DNA from: Anseranas semipalmata
Taxonomy: Eukaryota > Chordata > Aves > Anseriformes > Anseranatidae
Assembly (NCBI GenBank): GCA_013399115.1
Contig: VXAA01001241.1
Coordinates: 704,560-768,559 of the forward strand
Length of the DNA stretch: 64,000 nt
Direction: 5' to 3'
How positions within the stretch are numbered: position 1 is the first letter of the stretch; each line of letters opens with the position of its first letter. The notes under the pieces are model-generated. The model was not told where the DNA came from and searched no databases. It saw only the letters and a list, made by a program, of their open reading frames with translations. Positions 10,754-22,905 of this stretch are shown piece after piece. The position numbers and the translations under genes were made by a program.

Positions 10754-13700
10754 TAGCTACTTGTGCAAGAGCTGGAACACTTATCAACCCTAAATTTTCT
10801 TTAAATGCATGCTTTTAAAATAAACCGTGGAGATGATGCAAGCAGTGCTTATGTTCATTGTTAATAAGTTCTGACAAACAGCGAGTACGTAAGGGCCTTA
10901 TTAAAGCATGGTGGCTGTCCGCATAAATAGTACAGAGAAGTTTGGAGAAAATCAGCCACATGGTCCTGGCATGTGAAATAGCAGTATCTGAATATGTGAA
11001 AACATCGACTCAAAAGATTGGGTGAAGAGTCTGGATGAAGGAGGTCTTGGTGCGCTGCCTTTGCCCAGCTAAGCATAACTCATTCTCGTTCTCCGTTGCC
11101 TGGGTTGCTGGTGCCAGACGCAGAGATGGGATGCTGCCAGGAGAGCGGGAGACTTGTGGTAAAGGACTGTCTTTTCCCTCCATTGTAGAGAAAAGTACAG
11201 TCAGTTTGGCTTTAAACCGTGGCATTCCTGTTAGTTCCTTGTTGCTCTCTTACAGGGAGTGACGTTTGTTTGGTTTTTAGAGGTCTGGCGAGTTCCCAGT
11301 CAAAGGCAGTCCTCTTTGAAGCATGGGACGAGATGACGTCTCTAGAAAGAAAGCTGGGCTGAATTCAGCTTCCCTTGGACGCCTTGCTGAATTCTGAGAG
11401 GGACTTCCCAGGCAATTAATGTCTGGAGAACTGCTATCTTGGGGAATACCTGCTTGTTTCCTATTTCAAGCTCAAAGGAACTAGTATGGCCCCTTAGAAT
11501 TGTATATTGTGGCCTTCAATGCAGAGTTATTTTATGTGCTGGAATTAATGCTGAAGAGCATTTATCTGTATCAGTGTATCTGTAACATTGAAGACCAACT
11601 GAAGTTGATACAAGCGAAAGAGAAATATTACATCTGTAAATGGATGTTTATTAAAGTTGAAAGATGTGACAAAAAAAAAAGCTAATGAAAACAAATTGGT
11701 TAAGAACCAGATATTTCCTCTGTTTGAAGTGACTGCAGGCTTTGTTTGTAGATATTTTATGTATGTATATTCCATTTTGCTTACCTGTTCTTGTGTTTAT
11801 TTGATTATGAGCTTTCCAGCAAGAAATGATTATCATATAACAGCAGTGTTCCATGGTTTTAGATACAGTGATACTGCAGCTAAGAAGGTATTCAGCATGT
11901 GAACCTTTAAAGAACATATAAAATGGTACTTCTAGAGGATAGTTAAGAGAACAGCGGGCAGAATAAGGTGTGTATTTTGCACCCTGCACTTCAAGGGATG
12001 TTACTGGAGAATGATGGGTACTTTTGAATCTACAGCCTAGTAGACGAGCCATTTATAGGTAATCATAATATTAATAAATCAGGTTGTCTCTTCTAGTTCT
12101 GTGTTCACTCTTCTCTGTGACAAGAGGTGTATGTTTAGAAAACAGGACGAAAGTGCTCACCTGCGAAAACAAGCACTACCGAACTCAGAGAGAATTATGT
12201 GCAAACTTGCATAACCATGACATTTGGATGTAAAGAATTCTGAAATGACAGTAATAACCAATATCACTGTAAAATTACAAATTATTTCAGTTTAAGTGGT
12301 TTCATTTTTCTACACGCATTTTAAAGTGTCACCATAAGCTGCTGACTTCATCTTGAATGCATTCTGCTGTCTTGACAGTTGTTGTGGATTTGTTAATACT
12401 AAATCAGTAATTGTTGGCTTTGAAGAGAGATCCAGCATCTTCAGCAAGAGCTTATTAAACTGTAAAATGTGGATTGCCTTTACCCTAATGGCCTCTGAAT
12501 CCTATTACCATCCCATTATAGAGTGTGGGATTTTAGTAATTCTGTTGTTGTTTCCTGTGGGCAGCAAGTACAATGTGGAAGGGCAGGGGTTAATGCAATT
12601 CATCTCCCGTGCTAGTGTACTAGTGAGTCCGTTGTCATTCGATGGGAGTCTTTTCCTTAATGCAGGGAGTGCAGCTTCAGCCAGAACACCACCACTCCCC
12701 CAAAAAACAGCAACAGCACCGCCACACTGGGAAAAAAAACAACAACCCGTCATTACCTACGCTTTAGGAACAGAATAGAAATGAATGTGTTGATAAATAA
12801 GCAAGTGCCAAGCAGGCTGCAGCCTAGAAGGGGTTTTCAATTGCTATCATTATGCCAAGAGGTATATTGAAATACCTCTTCAGTCAATATCATTATATTT
12901 TTAATTACTTAATTGCATTGATACTGTAATACTCTAATTGGTTTCCAAAAACAGGAAAGCACCTTACTCCTTTCCTCTTAAATGTACAGTGTGAAAAGTG
13001 TCAACCGAACTGTAAAGCAAACAAACAAAAGGAAAATAAGTGGTGTAAGTTGTTAAGAGTGAAACTTCTGTACCCGGAATGGTAGTTGCTTATTTTGAGC
13101 TGTATAAAGCACCCCCAGTGACAGCACATCTGGAGAGAGGAATGAGTTCCTTGAAAGTTCGCAGCAGAAGAGAATGTGAAGTATTAATGCTTAGTGGGTG
13201 GGGAGCAGGGGGAGTCTGCCTGCCTTCCAGCAGGGACGCGGGTCAGTGTGGAACGTTCAGCACTGGTAGGAGTTTTTTCTGTGTTTCATGGAGTTGTTTT
13301 TTTATTATATTTGTTTTGACGGATAAATTCCAAATGCTAGAGGTGACTTGCTTCTGGTTGCAGAACAGGATCAAAATAAAGGAAAGATTTCAGCAGGTAT
13401 TGCTGGATAACTTGAGAGGGACTTGTCAGTGTAACTTTTTGGATAAACCATAACTGAAATACTGATGTTCATGCCATAATGAGTTGGGATTAGTTTGATT
13501 CATGAAGTGCTTCTAGCTAAGACTTTTCTTTTTAAAAAATGACAATGGGAATTATTCTTTAAGGCAGTTACTTTACTTTTTAAGAAATCAGAAAATACTT
13601 GAGGATTCCAGTCCTCATAACTTTTTTCTTCATGTTTTCTTCAGTGTTTTTGTTTGCTTCCGTTACAGCGTTGCCTATAAATACAACTGTTCGCTTTATT

Positions 13701-13894
13701 ATGAATAGCTGGGATCTTGCAAGCACGTAACAAGAGGGGCTAGAGAAGGATCTGGTAGGAGAGGAATGGATTCTTTTATCTTTGAGCACAATCAGTACTG
13801 GTGGTGTTAGTAGTTATGTCCTGCCAGTGTTTATTAATGCCTCATGTATGTTTGATAACAGAACCTCAGAAAGCAAGAGAGACATCTTTACAGT

Positions 13895-13936
13895 AGTGTT
13901 TGAGATCCAGAGTGCTTTATAAATATTAATTAATTT
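13895..13936 (+). repeat. MIR-like SINE 3' end remnant
   Basis: The words TGAGATCCAGAGTGCTTTAT and AAATATTAATTAA resemble the tail of MIR-type SINEs, whose consensus ends in a 'gcgctttataaatatta' motif. Only about 40 bases remain recognisable. This is short enough that chance similarity cannot be excluded. Confidence 0.35.
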
Positions 13937-16900
13937 TTCAGTATTCTCTCAGTTAAGCTTGTGGGGCCTTGCGGTTGTTACATGTGTGCTTGCTCACATG
14001 TGGAGATATCCATGTTGGAATGGAGCCTGAATTCCCATGCTGTAAAGCTTGCACCTAGATAACCTGCTTGCTTAAAATGTAAAGTGAAACTAGGAAACAA
14101 TGAGCCTGTTTCTTGATTGCGGAGTAGATATGTTTTCTTCTCTTTTACAAGAAGCAGTGAAATGTAAATGCCTGGCAGTATGTTATACAAGTAGGTCAGT
14201 GTTATAGCTGGAACCAGATCAACTAACTTGTCAGCAAACCATTTTCCCTGCTGACACCACTTCTTGATTTACACTGGGTAGAGGCCACATGTCTCAGCAG
14301 GTCAAGGTCTAGTTGGGTTAAGTGCTGAAATATGAGGGGAAGGTATGATCCATGCATTGGTGAGTTAACAATCTAATTGTAACCTACTTACGTAAAAAAT
14401 ATATATCTGAATATTTTGAGGGTGTTCTTCTTGCTCCCAGGTAGTTTGAAATAAGAGGCTACTTACAGAAATCAGCTTACTTTAGAAAATGGTTTTGTTG
14501 GACTGAATCTCAGATCTGATCCATTCTAATCAACACGACCTAGATGATAACAATAGAATGAGAGAATATACTACAGTTCTCTATTTGAATCTTGTACTAA
14601 CTTCAGGACTGTGCTAGATCCTTTTGAAATGTACTTAGTAAAAAGAAAAAAATAAAAAATCAGTAAGTAGCAGTACTGGTACAGTTCCTAATTAATTTGT
14701 ATACTTTTCAAGTACGCAAGTGATGGAAGTCAATAAACAAGGTTTGGTGACACAGGTGTTGCCAGAAAAAATCATTTTAATAACGAAATTATAATGAAGG
14801 GCAATGTTACAGGAGCTTTACTCACACTCGTGAGCAAAGGAGATGTGCGTGATGACCACAAGAGTAAGCAGGGTTCGATACTGTGTTGTGCAGGTGCAAA
14901 GCATAGTGCGTGCACAAGAGAATAAGTAAAGTGAAACGGGAACCTTTGAAGACAGATTTTTTTTTTTTTTTCATAGATGTAATGACCAATAATTCATGAG
15001 TTATCTCACTGCTGTTATGTTTGGACCTTTCAGCCTCGTTCAGTTTGATTAATGCTATTTTGTTAATCTAACAGTGTGGTTCAGCCACTGGCTGGTGATG
15101 TATCAGTGTGACATGGTTTAAGTGCTTACTGTGTTAAAACCAGGTTTTACTTTGAAACCCCTGTTTCATACAGGATTGTGTTTTGCAGTGCTATAGCTTG
15201 TTAGGAATATAGCTGGTAGAAGGTGTTTTTTACAGGACGCTTGTTACAACTTTGTTGTTTTCAAAGCTACACTACTGTAATTTTGTTCATAAGTTTCTAA
15301 ACTGCTGTTCTAGAACATACTATATACTGGAAAGTGCTTGCATGTTTTTTTTTTTTTTTTTCCAAATGTGAGTTTTATTTTCATTTAAATACATTGCGAT
15401 TAAACTTAAACTCAAAGAAACCCCAGCTTTAAAATAGCTAGATTTTCTCAGTTTGCCGAAAAGCTGACCTTGTCCGTTAAGTACAAACAGTAATCTGCTA
15501 TCAAGATCAAATTGCATAAACATTTGAGATATGTCAGAGAGGTGGGGGCAGGCGAACAAGCAAATAAAATGTCTGTGCCAAAGAGCTGCGTCTTATATTG
15601 ACAAACAACATCAGTCTCTTAACCCAAATGAAATTATGGGAGAGCTGAACCTAATAAAGCATGCAGTATTTTCATTTTAATCTGTAAAACAAAAATGCAA
15701 TGCTTAGGGGAAACACTCAGGGGAGGTGGAAATAACTGAATGTAGAAGTAAAGGATTTCATAGTCATGAATGAAAGAACTTTCCTACAGGTTTAGGGGTC
15801 AGTTGTTAAACCCCAGGCTAATGATTTAGGAGAAATGTTGCAGTCTAGTTTCTGTCAGGTAGTAAAATAAAGTAGTGTATCTGACTATTGAAGATTAGTG
15901 CTTCCACTTAGTAATTGTTCTTTTGAATTGAAATTTGATCTTCTCTGGACCTGGTAACACTTCTGTTTTTACTTCAGTCCAGCCCAAAAAGAAGGTTGAA
16001 GTCTAAAAGGAATGTAGTCCTTTCAAAAATAAACTTTGACTGCTGGAAAGCACTTTCTACAGCTAACATTAATTTTCTGCATACTTCCATCAATAAACAG
16101 TTCTTTACTTCAAATGACAAAAAATGCATTTCCAAGTACGGTTTCAGTTGTGTGGGTTTGAGTGAAGAATCAAGAAATAAAATGTGTGAATGGTACGCAC
16201 GGGGGACCATACCCTGCAGCATCCATTTATATTTAAAGAGCTAGATCGTGCCCTTTTGTGTGTACTCGGTTGATTAATTTTGTCTGCATAAGCTAAGCAA
16301 GGTGATCTGTCTGAATTTGGGAATGATACAGCCTTGTTGTGGGAACGCAGGTAACCTGAAAGGTTGAGCTTAATGTTTAAAAATAAGAAGAGTTAATACT
16401 TTCTTGCAGTTTTCTGATAATGGTATACAACGTGGGGGAAAAGCCAAGAAGCTATCTGAGTCATGATTAGCTTTGTTCTGTCTGTAATCCGGGAGAAATT
16501 TCTGTTCTTTTTATGAAAATGCCTGCTAAGCAAATGTCAGGAGGCCCAGCAGTTTGAAGTGTGTCGTTCTCCTCCCACCTCCCATGCCCTCGTTGTTTTA
16601 AACAGAAGAAATTGCAATTTCAAATTGCTCAGTTGAAGAGTCCATTCTGAAAAGTTAGAGAGATTTTCTTCCAGGAATGTTTATTTAAAATACATATGTT
16701 TTGAGGATGCAAAATAACCCATCCGTACGTAATTCCGTTATTAAATAACAAGTAGTGGTTAGCTCCTGCCACTTCTTGTGTGTTGGTCACCAGCTAAGCG
16801 TCCTTTCACGGTGATGTGCAAATCGTAGTCCTGCTGGTTTCATGGTAGCTGAACAGGATGATTCGATCTTTTAGATAATTAAGGCTGGCGTGGCAGGGAC

Positions 16901-16963
16901 AACAGTCTCTGTTCATGCTTTTTCCATGTCAAACCCCAGTAGTTTACAAGCTGGTATTACCTT
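13937..16963. other. Non-coding, homopolymer tracts only
   Basis: This interval contains T-runs at 14957-14971 and 15345-15361 in AT-rich unique sequence. Open frames at 15974-16244 overlap on both strands and lack protein character. I see no gene or recognisable mobile element. Confidence 0.55.
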
Positions 16964-17411
16964 CGTTGCGGTTTAACCTGGCAGGAGCTGAGCACCACGC
17001 AGCCACTCGCTCGCTCTGTCCAGGTGGGATGGGGGAGAGAATCGGGAAGGCAGAAGTGCCCCAACTCGTGGGCTGACATAAGGACAGTTGAGCTGCACAC
17101 ACAAGCAAAGCAAAACAGGGAATTCATTTGCTACTTCCCATCGGCAGGCAGATGTCCCATCGTGCGGGATGTCCCTTGGCCAGCCTGGGTCAGCCGTCCT
17201 GGCTCTGTCCCCTCCCAGCTCCTGGTGCACCCCCAGCCCCCTCGCTGGCAGGGCAGCACGAGGAGCTGAAATGCCCTTGGCTCTGGGTAACGCTGCTCTG
17301 CAGCACCTGAAACATCGGTGTTATCGCCGCTATTTTCATCAAAATCCAAAGCACGGCATCATACCAGCCTCTAGAAAGAAAACTAACCCTATCCCAGCCA
17401 AAAGCATGACA
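16964..17411 (-). mobile_element. Solo LTR of an avian endogenous retrovirus (ERVL-like), degraded
   Basis: Read on the minus strand, this 448-base segment starts at 17411 with TGTCATGCTTTTGGCTGGGA and ends at 16964 with GGTTAAACCGCAACG. These ends, and the internal words CTGGGAGGGGACAGAGCCAG, TTTTGCTTTGCTTGTG and ATTCTCTCCCCCATCCCACC, match the order of a common bird LTR I remember, which begins TGTTCTGGTTTCGGCTGGGA and ends in GGTTTAAACCACGACA-like sequence. The terminal CA appears mutated to CG. Candidate 5-base target duplications are ACCTT (16959-16963) and GCCTT (17412-17416), one mismatch apart, which fits an ERVL. The stretch that normally carries the TATA box seems deleted, so promoter function is probably lost. 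No gag, pol or env sequence flanks it, so it is a solo LTR left by recombination. Open frames across it are not genes. Confidence 0.8.
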
Positions 17412-19558
17412 GCCTTATTCCTTGTGGGAACTTCAGGACTGTTGCCTTTACCAGCCGTATCTCTCCCAAGTGCAACTTGCGCTTCTTGCTGAAGTGCTCT
17501 CGCTGGCTTACATAAGCAGTGAGCCTTTTCTGCCTAACTGGTGGGAGTGGTGTTCCTTGTGACGATCTGAATTCATTTAACGTGAAATGCAATATCCTTT
17601 TTGCAGAGTAAGAATGCTTTCTATGCAATCTTGGCATTGTATTTCAAACCTGAACTAAACTGCAGTTTCTGCAGTCTGTTTGCAGTGTCCGTATATTAAA
17701 CCAGAGCTATCCAGATATCAGTAATTTTGTGTGGTGGCACATGCAGAGTTTTTTAATGTTTATTCCTTCCCTGCCTTCTGATGAGAAGAAAAAAAAAAAA
17801 AAAAAAAACCTTTCAGCTACTTTAACAAAAGGTCTATCTGCATCAGAATGTATGCTTTTTGAATTAAAACACTAAATTTAGCTCTGGCATTTGGTAGCTC
17901 TGGCATTTGTAAGAGACCAAGTGACACAGATTGAAGCAAGTATCTAATTCAAACTGAATTCCTGGGTAATTCTGGTTCTGTGAAAGCCAGACATTGCTTA
18001 TGGCTTTTCTTGCCCTTGTCCCGACCATCAGAATGCAGGAGACAGAAAGTCAGTGTTTTGTTGTTGTTTTTTTCTTCGCCTTGCTGCTGTCATCATTCTC
18101 CCTGTTTCCCCAAAATGTAACTTAAACGGCAGTAGTGCTACAGCTAATGTGACTTGGTAAAACACTGTTCTAGTGTGTTCCATGTAATTCCTTAAGAGAA
18201 ATGTTAGCGTAAGTTTATATTAACCACTTATAAAATTCTTCTCTGTCTACATGGAGAGAGCGTTACATACAAATTGGAGACCAGATTTATAGAATGAGAA
18301 TTGAAGGAACTGGCATTTTCTTTTCACAATGAAGTCTGCTCATTCTGAGTGATTATCCCACTTAGCACTAAATGGAGTTAATTCCCTCTTTTGGGGTTTG
18401 CAATATAGCATTTTTATTCTTCGTTGAAATTTAGAATGCATCTTTCAGCTAGTACAGAATTAGTTTGTCTGTTCTTGTGTTACAGGCATTTGGATGAGGT
18501 ATAATATATTTTTCCCTCTCTGTCCTATTAGCTGGCTATAAAAGAACCTAATGTATCAGTGGGTGGATTGATAACTGAACAAAGAAAACCTGCCGTTGTA
18601 CTGGCATGACAGTGGATTTGAAGGGGAGGTGTTCTTTGCTTCTGTCCTGACCTGCATGGCTCAGTAGTAGTTTCTTCTGGTAGATGCTGTCAGTGTTGTC
18701 TGGGTGGTACTTGGCCTTCAGGAGACACTTCCACGCTGCCGTGGCCTTTACATAAGGGCTACTCGAACAGTTCGGAGCAGTACTGCCTCACCCTGGGACG
18801 TTGCTACAAGTTTTTGTGGGATTATCTTGTGTATCACAGTGATTGCTGAAATAATCCTAGTAAAAGGTATCGCTTGCCTCCTTTACGTAGTTTCAAACTA
18901 ACTAAATAAAAAGGCATTGCTGTACGGGGCAACAGAGCTACAGGTTTCTGCACGTTATCACCGTGAAGAAAAGCCTGATCACATGCTGTAATTGTAGCCT
19001 AGGTCTAAAGGGATCTACAGGGCTTCAGATTTTTTTTTTCCTCAAGGTTTGTTTTCATGTGGGTTGTTTTTGTTTTCGTTGATGCTTTCGCAGCACTTTG
19101 ACACCTATCCACCTAATAACTGTAGGACCTTGCTTTTTTGTGTAAGTAAAGTGAATTTCACCTTGAAAAAATAAATTCATCGGCGATTTTGTTTGTCTGT
19201 TTAGGAAAGTATATACTTCTGAGTTTATTTTTAATTCAACTTTAACATCAAGCTAGTGAAAATAGAAGGTATATTAAAATCATTAGAGTGAGTGAGTTGC
19301 TGCTTTTACATGAGTTCAATTTTCTCCTGCGCTAAGTCTCCTGAGATCTGTAGACAGTCGGTGCCAAGATAACGTTGGCACCATTTTCTTATTGCCATGG
19401 TGATCTTCAGCTCTGCTCAATACCCGAGGGAGACTCTGGTATTTTAAAGCAACTAGAATTTGGGTAATTAAAAAGGCTGGAAGGAATAATCTTTCTAAAC
19501 TTTGCCAGCCTGGGTAAATAAGGCTAATGAATTATGTCTGAACAGGAGAGCTGGTGGT
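17412..19558. other. Non-coding; A20 tract and a small duplication
   Basis: Downstream of the LTR the sequence is unique and AT-rich. It holds an A20 run at 17789-17808 and a duplicated 15-mer, TAGCTCTGGCATTTG, at 17879-17893 and 17895-17909. No gene was recognised. Confidence 0.6.
17879..17909. repeat. Tandem duplication, 15-base unit TAGCTCTGGCATTTG
   Basis: Two identical copies with a single G between them (period 16). Confidence 0.9.
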
Positions 19559-19767
19559 CGGCCTCGGTGGTGGGGACAGAGCAGTAGCGGGCTGAACGGC
19601 CGCTGGGAGCGGGAGGAGGGGGCAGCTTGCCCTTGTGCTCGGGGCCGAGCCCACCTCTCCAGTGGGCCCTGGGGAGCGGGCCCCACGCGTGCGCCACGGG
19701 ACGGGAGCGCGTCCCCACGTCCCGGTCAGCGCTGTTGCTCGGAAGCCGGGCTCCCTTCTGCATGCCG
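19559..19767. promoter_or_regulatory. Compact CpG island with no recognisable gene
   Basis: I count about 22 CpG dinucleotides in some 210 bases, with GC content near 70 percent. This gives an observed/expected CpG ratio around 0.8-0.9, against surroundings that are AT-rich and CpG-poor. It includes an ACGCGTGCGCCACGGGACGG block near 19685-19704. Several short open frames overlap here on both strands but are Arg/Gly/Pro-rich and look like GC-driven artefacts. It could be an unannotated promoter, an enhancer island or a GC-rich degraded repeat. It does not match the LTR or CR1 sequences seen elsewhere in the window. Confidence 0.55.
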
Positions 19768-22618
19768 ATCAGCAAATACAAGTTTTACGTGGTTTTGAAG
19801 GCAGTGGATTTTTCAGACTTCACGGTGTTTTCTCCGCAGTGGCCTAGTTTTCAGTTCTGTAAGGTTACAGCGTGAGCCAGCAGTCGGATTGTTTTATGAT
19901 ATTCTCAGCTATTTTATTTTTTTTACCCCTTCTCTTTCCTGACCTTTCCAAGCATACCGATCACTGCACAAAGGCAGCGTAAAGCATGCTGAGGGGAAGG
20001 ATAGTGAGACACCTGCTAAGCTATTACTCTTTTATGGGTGTAATGTTATGAAATCTTCATACTTGCATGATGTCGACCTGTTATTTCAGGTCAAGTTTAA
20101 CCCTTCAGCCATAGGACCTATTCTGGCTAAGCTCTGCATTGTTTTTGATGCTTGGGTAAAATATTCTTCTGGCAAACCAGCATTTAAAATGAAACCTGAG
20201 TTGTTTTTTGCTAACCTTCTTGAATGTTTTGTCAAAAATACAAATGATTTTGGCAGTTCTTTTTAACTGCCTGTATCCATGTGTATTTGCTCGTTCTCAG
20301 AAGTTATCTGTTGATACTGCTTGAGATTTTGGGGGGCATTTTTAAATATTTCTTTTATAATATATGAATTCAAGTCTGCTAAGTTTCAAAGTATCAAAAG
20401 AGCAGGATTCTCCTTAAGCACACAGTTTAATCTTGTCACATCTGAAAGAACCCCATTATGCTTATTAAATGTTAAAAGAGGTGTCAGTCTGTTTTGTACA
20501 TAACCAATGTCCTTATCAGGCTTGAGTTTGAGTCCTGCTGAAGCAGAGCTCCCAGTGCCTTGCTTACTCTTGGCAACACCCCGGTGCTGCGCCCTTCCAG
20601 GTGGGGTTGGTTAGAAGACTTGGGGAGATGCTAACTGGAGTGGTGCGCGCTGACGCTCTGGGAGGACATTCCTTTTTGACCATGGGAAGCAGGAAACATG
20701 GGGCCATGTTTGAGCGTGTCACGGCTGGGACCAGTCTTTGAGATGATTCTCATGTCTCTTGTTTCTGCTATTCCTTGTTGAGGCTGTGAGCTAGACTGTG
20801 AAGAAAACAGATTTGAAAGGTCTGGGATTAAACAGGAAATTTGTATTTGGTGTCTCATATGTACAGGGATATTCACTGGTTTCCTTTTCTGTGTATGTCA
20901 ATAAAAATAGGAGATAGACTGCCGGAGTTATGGAACAGCATCGCCGCTGGGGAAGCAAGGGCTTGGCAGCTTTGCGGGCAGTTCAGCACAGTCAGCTAAC
21001 GGAGCAAAATCTCGCCTTTCTGGGGGAATGCAAAGCAGGTGTTGTGCATGTGTATGTACACCCACCCTTTCTCCCCCAGTTCATCTGTAATCCTCCTGAT
21101 TCGCATTGGATGCCACTGCCTGATCCCATTCTGTGCCAATATGTGTAACAACACAATTTTGCTTTTGGAGAGGTAGGTGGATTTGGACAGCTCTGTAGCA
21201 ATTCCTGAGGACACAGAGTAACTTTCCCCAAATGGTTCAGTCTCTAATTAGTGGGCACAGAGCCCTGCCAAGAAATGTATTTCTGGCAGAGCTCCACTTC
21301 CACTGGGTGGGTCAGGATTCTTCTGATTATTATTACTGTACTTCCTATGTGATTGACTCTGTTTAGCTAAGCGTAATCCTTTAGTTTGTTGTTTGGTATT
21401 AGTGTAAATGGAATTAATCTTTGCGGCGATGATTTTTTTCTCAGATTTTTGTTTTGTTTGTTTTTGTATTTTAAAATGTTTTAATGAAAGCAGCCATTTA
21501 GGTAGATTAGAAGCATGCCAACTTCTCTAGTTATTTGCGTTACTTTTTTTTTATTTTTATTTAAAGAGCGTAATCTAACTATGCTCTAAACTTACCATCC
21601 TTCTAAAAAGGCCAACCATGCTACCTGGCTCTGAGCAAGGATTGCAGTAAATAAACAAGCAAAAATCTCCGACTAGTTATTTTTAGCTTAACTATACTTC
21701 TTTTCTTCTTATTTCAGTTCAAGATGAGATGAGAACTGCTAATAGCCTAAATTAGTCTGTAGCATTTATATCTTGTTAGGTTTCCTGCTTTGGAAAATAT
21801 TCAGGAAAATGATTATATGTGGTATTCATCTAGAGGCTGATGAGTTTGTTATAATTATGAAGGTAGATGTAATGAGATGAAAACATCTCTTTAGGCTCTC
21901 CGAGGAATTCCTTCTCTCCGTACTGCCACTGGGTTAACTATTTTCTATCCAAAGAGTTCTTCAGCATTCACTTCTGATTGTTTTGGGGAGCTTCCTCAAT
22001 TTCTGTGTAGGAAATTGATTGGCAGCTCTGGCATTAGTATTTATAGGTGCTAACTAATTAAATTCTACATGCACATGGGTGGGTAATACAGACCCCTTCA
22101 CATCTCATTTATTAAGATAAATCTCCAGTGTAATTATCATTTTACCATTATTTAGCGTGCATAATAACTCTTCTTTGTCTGTTGAACAATTTTCTAGTTC
22201 TTTCTGAAATACAGACTGAACTGAGATGTAAGAATACCTCAACTCTTCATCTTGTACGAAGTTACAAATGACTATGTATACTTTGGGTTTGTGCTTATTA
22301 TTATCTTTCAGGAAGTTCATTTTTGCTGTTTCAGTTTGAAATCTTTCAAATAATTTGGTAATTCCTAGACTCTTCAAATATTTAGTAGGCAGCATGAAGC
22401 ATTTAGCTGAGGAAACCGGGAGATATCCATGGGTTCACTTTATCACTTCCTGTACGGGGAGCACTGGTAGCAAGGAATCTGTGAGAATGAGGCTATGAAT
22501 ATTTACTATTTGAATGCTGAAATAGTTTCCTTGATACCAGCGTAGGAATAGATTACGAACTGCTCTTTTCTTGTTTTGATGATGATTTTTATTTGGATGA
22601 TAACATTTTTTTTAAATC
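19768..22618. other. Non-coding, nothing recognised
   Basis: AT-rich unique sequence with small open frames on both strands and no protein resemblance. A slightly GC-richer stretch at about 20920-21130 carries no repeat I can name. Confidence 0.55.
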
Positions 22619-22905
22619 GCAGAATTTTGAGTTGGACCCTAAAGCCCATCTCATTCCAGCCCCTGCCATGGCAGGGACACCTCCCACCAGCCCAGGCCCA
22701 AAGCCCCATCCAGCCTGGCCTTGGGCACTGCCAGGGATGGGGCACCCACAGCTTCTCTGGGCAGCCTGTGCCAGGGCCTCACCGCCCTCACAGTGAAGAA
22801 TTTCCTCCTAACATCTAATCTAAATCTCCCCTCTTTTAGTTTAAAACTGTTACCCCTTGTCCTTTCAAGGTATGTAAAAAGCTCCCACATTCTTTATTAC
22901 TTCGA
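22619..22905 (-). mobile_element. CR1 LINE, 5'-truncated 3' end
   Basis: The plus strand reads GAGTTGGACCCTAAAGCCCA, CCAGCCCCTGCCATGGCAGG, CCATCCAGCCTGGCCTTGGG, AGTGAAGAATTTCCTCCTAA and CTAAATCTCCCCTCTTTTAG in order. This is the reverse complement of the conserved CR1 3' region of birds. The copy includes the 3' untranslated end (low coordinate) and is truncated at its 5' side near 22905, the usual fate of LINE copies. The several open frames crossing it on both strands are not genes. CR1 of this type is a strong marker of bird DNA. Confidence 0.95.

Larger units (their letters stand above)
2567..13894 (+). other. Proposed large intron, first part; non-coding
   Basis: After the donor at 2567 the sequence is AT-rich and non-coding. 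It contains a short tandem duplication at 5811-5858, an A7(TA)n stretch near 7507-7523, a (GT)n microsatellite at 8046-8060 and a 14-base duplication at 10724-10753. Many T-runs of 8-13 bases occur. No open frame here looks like an exon with plausible splice sites and protein-like composition. Confidence 0.55.

Noticed and set aside
16973..17492. Cluster of overlapping open frames on both strands
   Set aside because: They lie within or across the solo LTR and reflect its GC-rich composition.
19495..19875. Arg/Gly/Pro-rich open frames within the CpG island
   Set aside because: Five frames overlap on both strands with no domain. This is expected from GC-rich sequence lacking stops.
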